A DNA stretch of 64,000 nt from Vibrio sp. BS-M-Sm-2 (GTDB taxonomy: Bacteria; Pseudomonadota; Gammaproteobacteria; Enterobacterales; Vibrionaceae): the NCBI RefSeq assembly GCF_041504345.1, contig NZ_CP167895.1, positions 744,001 to 808,000 of the forward strand. The letters run 5' to 3'. How positions within the stretch are numbered: the stretch's first letter is position 1; each line of letters begins with the position of its first letter. The position numbers and the translations under genes are program-made. Under the pieces are notes generated by a model that searched no databases, was not told the DNA's origin, and worked only from the letters and a program-made list of their open reading frames with translations. Of this stretch, positions 63,179-64,000 are shown one piece after another.

Positions 63179-63540
63179 TCCTCCTCAGAAACCTTGCGCT
63201 CCTGCATGTTTTTGGGTGTCTACGCCCTTTATTTGAGACTTTGCTCACGTTGTGGGTTGGTTTGTGAATGTGACTTCGTTCCTCCCTACACGGGGATCTA
63301 TGCAAAAGATGAGAGCTGGAAATTATTTTCGTGATCTGAAACTCAGATTTGACAATGACTTTAATCTGGTTAAATAAAAGTCACATTAATTGAAGTTAAG
63401 TTATCGAACGGGAGCTTGTGATCTTAGTCACTTCAAGTTTTTGTTCGAAGTCAGAACATGAGAGTCAGATCACTAACCCTAAGTCGGTACGCCCCCTACG
63501 CCCTCCCATCTACTCCTAGTTAGTCGCGTTAGCGGGAGGA
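63179..63540. promoter_or_regulatory. MalT-type hexamers between malT and malP
   Basis: GGAGGA occurs on the minus strand at 63179-63184 and 63280-63285 and on the plus strand at 63535-63540, 71 bases before malP. TCTACTCC, also seen twice upstream of lamB, recurs near 63509. A 6-3-6 palindrome ATCTGAAACTCAGAT (63334-63348) and a TTGACA/TAAATA promoter-like pair (63349-63376) are in the same gap. Confidence 0.5.
63417..63432. promoter_or_regulatory. CRP-type site in the malT-malP control region
   Basis: TGTGATCTTAGTCACT fits the CRP consensus TGTGA-N6-TCACA at nine of ten positions. It is 373 bases upstream of malT and 179 bases upstream of malP. Catabolite control of malT is known in enteric bacteria. 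Confidence 0.65.
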
Positions 63541-63610
63541 TGTTTAGTTTATGGTGACCATGCACGATATGTCACAGATGAATTAGAACTATTAAAGCGA
63601 GATTTCTGAA

Positions 63611-64000
63611 ATGAAACCAACTCAGCAAAAAACTTTCGATAAAGTGTCGTTCCAAGAAAGCGTTAAGAAGCATTTATCTGCAACCTACGCAACAACGATT
63701 GAAAACGCGGATAGCCGCGCATGGTACCTAGCAATGGGTCGCGCATTAGCAGAACTCACAACATTCGACCTGCTAGAAACTGAAAACGATGAAAAAATTA
63801 AGAACGCGAAAAGCGTTAACTACCTTTCATTAGAGTTTTTGATTGGCCGTCTAACAGGTAACAACCTGATCAGCATGGGTCTATACGAACAGATCACGCA
63901 TGCAATGGAAGAGCTAGGTCAAAACCTAACTGACCTTCTAGAAGAAGAACGCGACCCATCACTAGGTAATGGTGGTCTTGGTCGTCTTGCTGCTTGTTTC
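63611..64000 (+). CDS. malP: Maltodextrin phosphorylase, N-terminal part
   Basis: The first 130 residues run to the window edge. VNYLSLEFLIGRLTGNNL near residue 74 and DPSLGNGGLGRLAACF near residue 115 are signature stretches of the glycogen/maltodextrin phosphorylase family and fit MalP closely. The enzyme releases glucose 1-phosphate from maltodextrins in the cytosol. Its position opposite malT is the typical malT-malPQ arrangement. The pyridoxal-phosphate lysine lies beyond the window. Confidence 0.93.
   Translation, partial: MKPTQQKTFDKVSFQESVKKHLSATYATTIENADSRAWYLAMGRALAELTTFDLLETENDEKIKNAKSVNYLSLEFLIGRLTGNNLISMGLYEQITHAMEELGQNLTDLLEEERDPSLGNGGLGRLAACF

Overview
This window looks like chromosomal DNA of a marine Vibrio, probably close to the Splendidus clade. 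The evidence is a Qrr-type quorum-sensing small RNA with a sigma-54 promoter and LuxO-like sites, a MalT/MalP/LamB/MalM/pullulanase maltodextrin system, a tetrathionate reductase locus, TRAP and GntP sugar-acid transporters, and Vibrio-like SstT, RsgA and TrmK proteins. Species assignment is inference. No rRNA, tRNA or CRISPR array was seen.

Region 1 (1-8,400) is a sugar-acid catabolic island. A minus-strand operon runs iclR - dctP - dctQ - dctM - enolase-superfamily dehydratase - dgoK - dgoA. It should import an acid sugar by a TRAP transporter, dehydrate it to a 2-keto-3-deoxy acid, phosphorylate that and split it to pyruvate and glyceraldehyde 3-phosphate. A convergent Gfo/Idh oxidoreductase and the end of a small monooxygenase-like gene lie at the left edge. 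Region 2 (8,833-11,569) holds a large secreted protein of unknown function with an EF-hand loop, and a small exported protein.

Region 3 (11,750-19,328) is a four-carbon acid sugar (threonate/erythronate type) cluster: a divergent DeoR regulator, ltnD, otnK, otnC, otnI, a GntP-family permease and a glycerate kinase. Region 4 (19,529-28,666) is a set of mostly single genes: catalase, a YjjU-like patatin, D-lactate dehydrogenase, a DUF1971 protein, ferredoxin-NADP reductase, a YihG-like acyltransferase, TrmK and a membrane GGDEF-like protein with a degenerate GGKEF motif.

Region 5 (28,843-39,262) is a starch/maltodextrin block: glgX, lamB, malM, a complete IS3-family insertion (33,539-34,850, with a CTG target duplication and an A6G frameshift site), and a large lipoprotein pullulanase with a perfect 30-bp palindrome upstream. 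Region 6 (39,569-42,136) has DUF1294, LysE, Lrp and LysR genes. Region 7 (42,292-52,225) is a thiosulfate/tetrathionate locus: tsdBA-like di-haem cytochromes, ttrBCA and the ttrSR two-component system. An identical 19-bp palindromic sequence lies in front of both enzyme operons.

Region 8 (52,523-59,709) has a Sel1-repeat protein, sstT, rsgA, a possible 15-residue peptide gene, a copper-delivery set (PCuAC, SCO1 and a coupled unknown gene) and a DUF368 membrane protein. Region 9 (59,923-64,000) has the Qrr RNA with its control region, then malT (minus) with an 11-bp tandem repeat in its 3' untranslated region, and the start of malP on the opposite strand.
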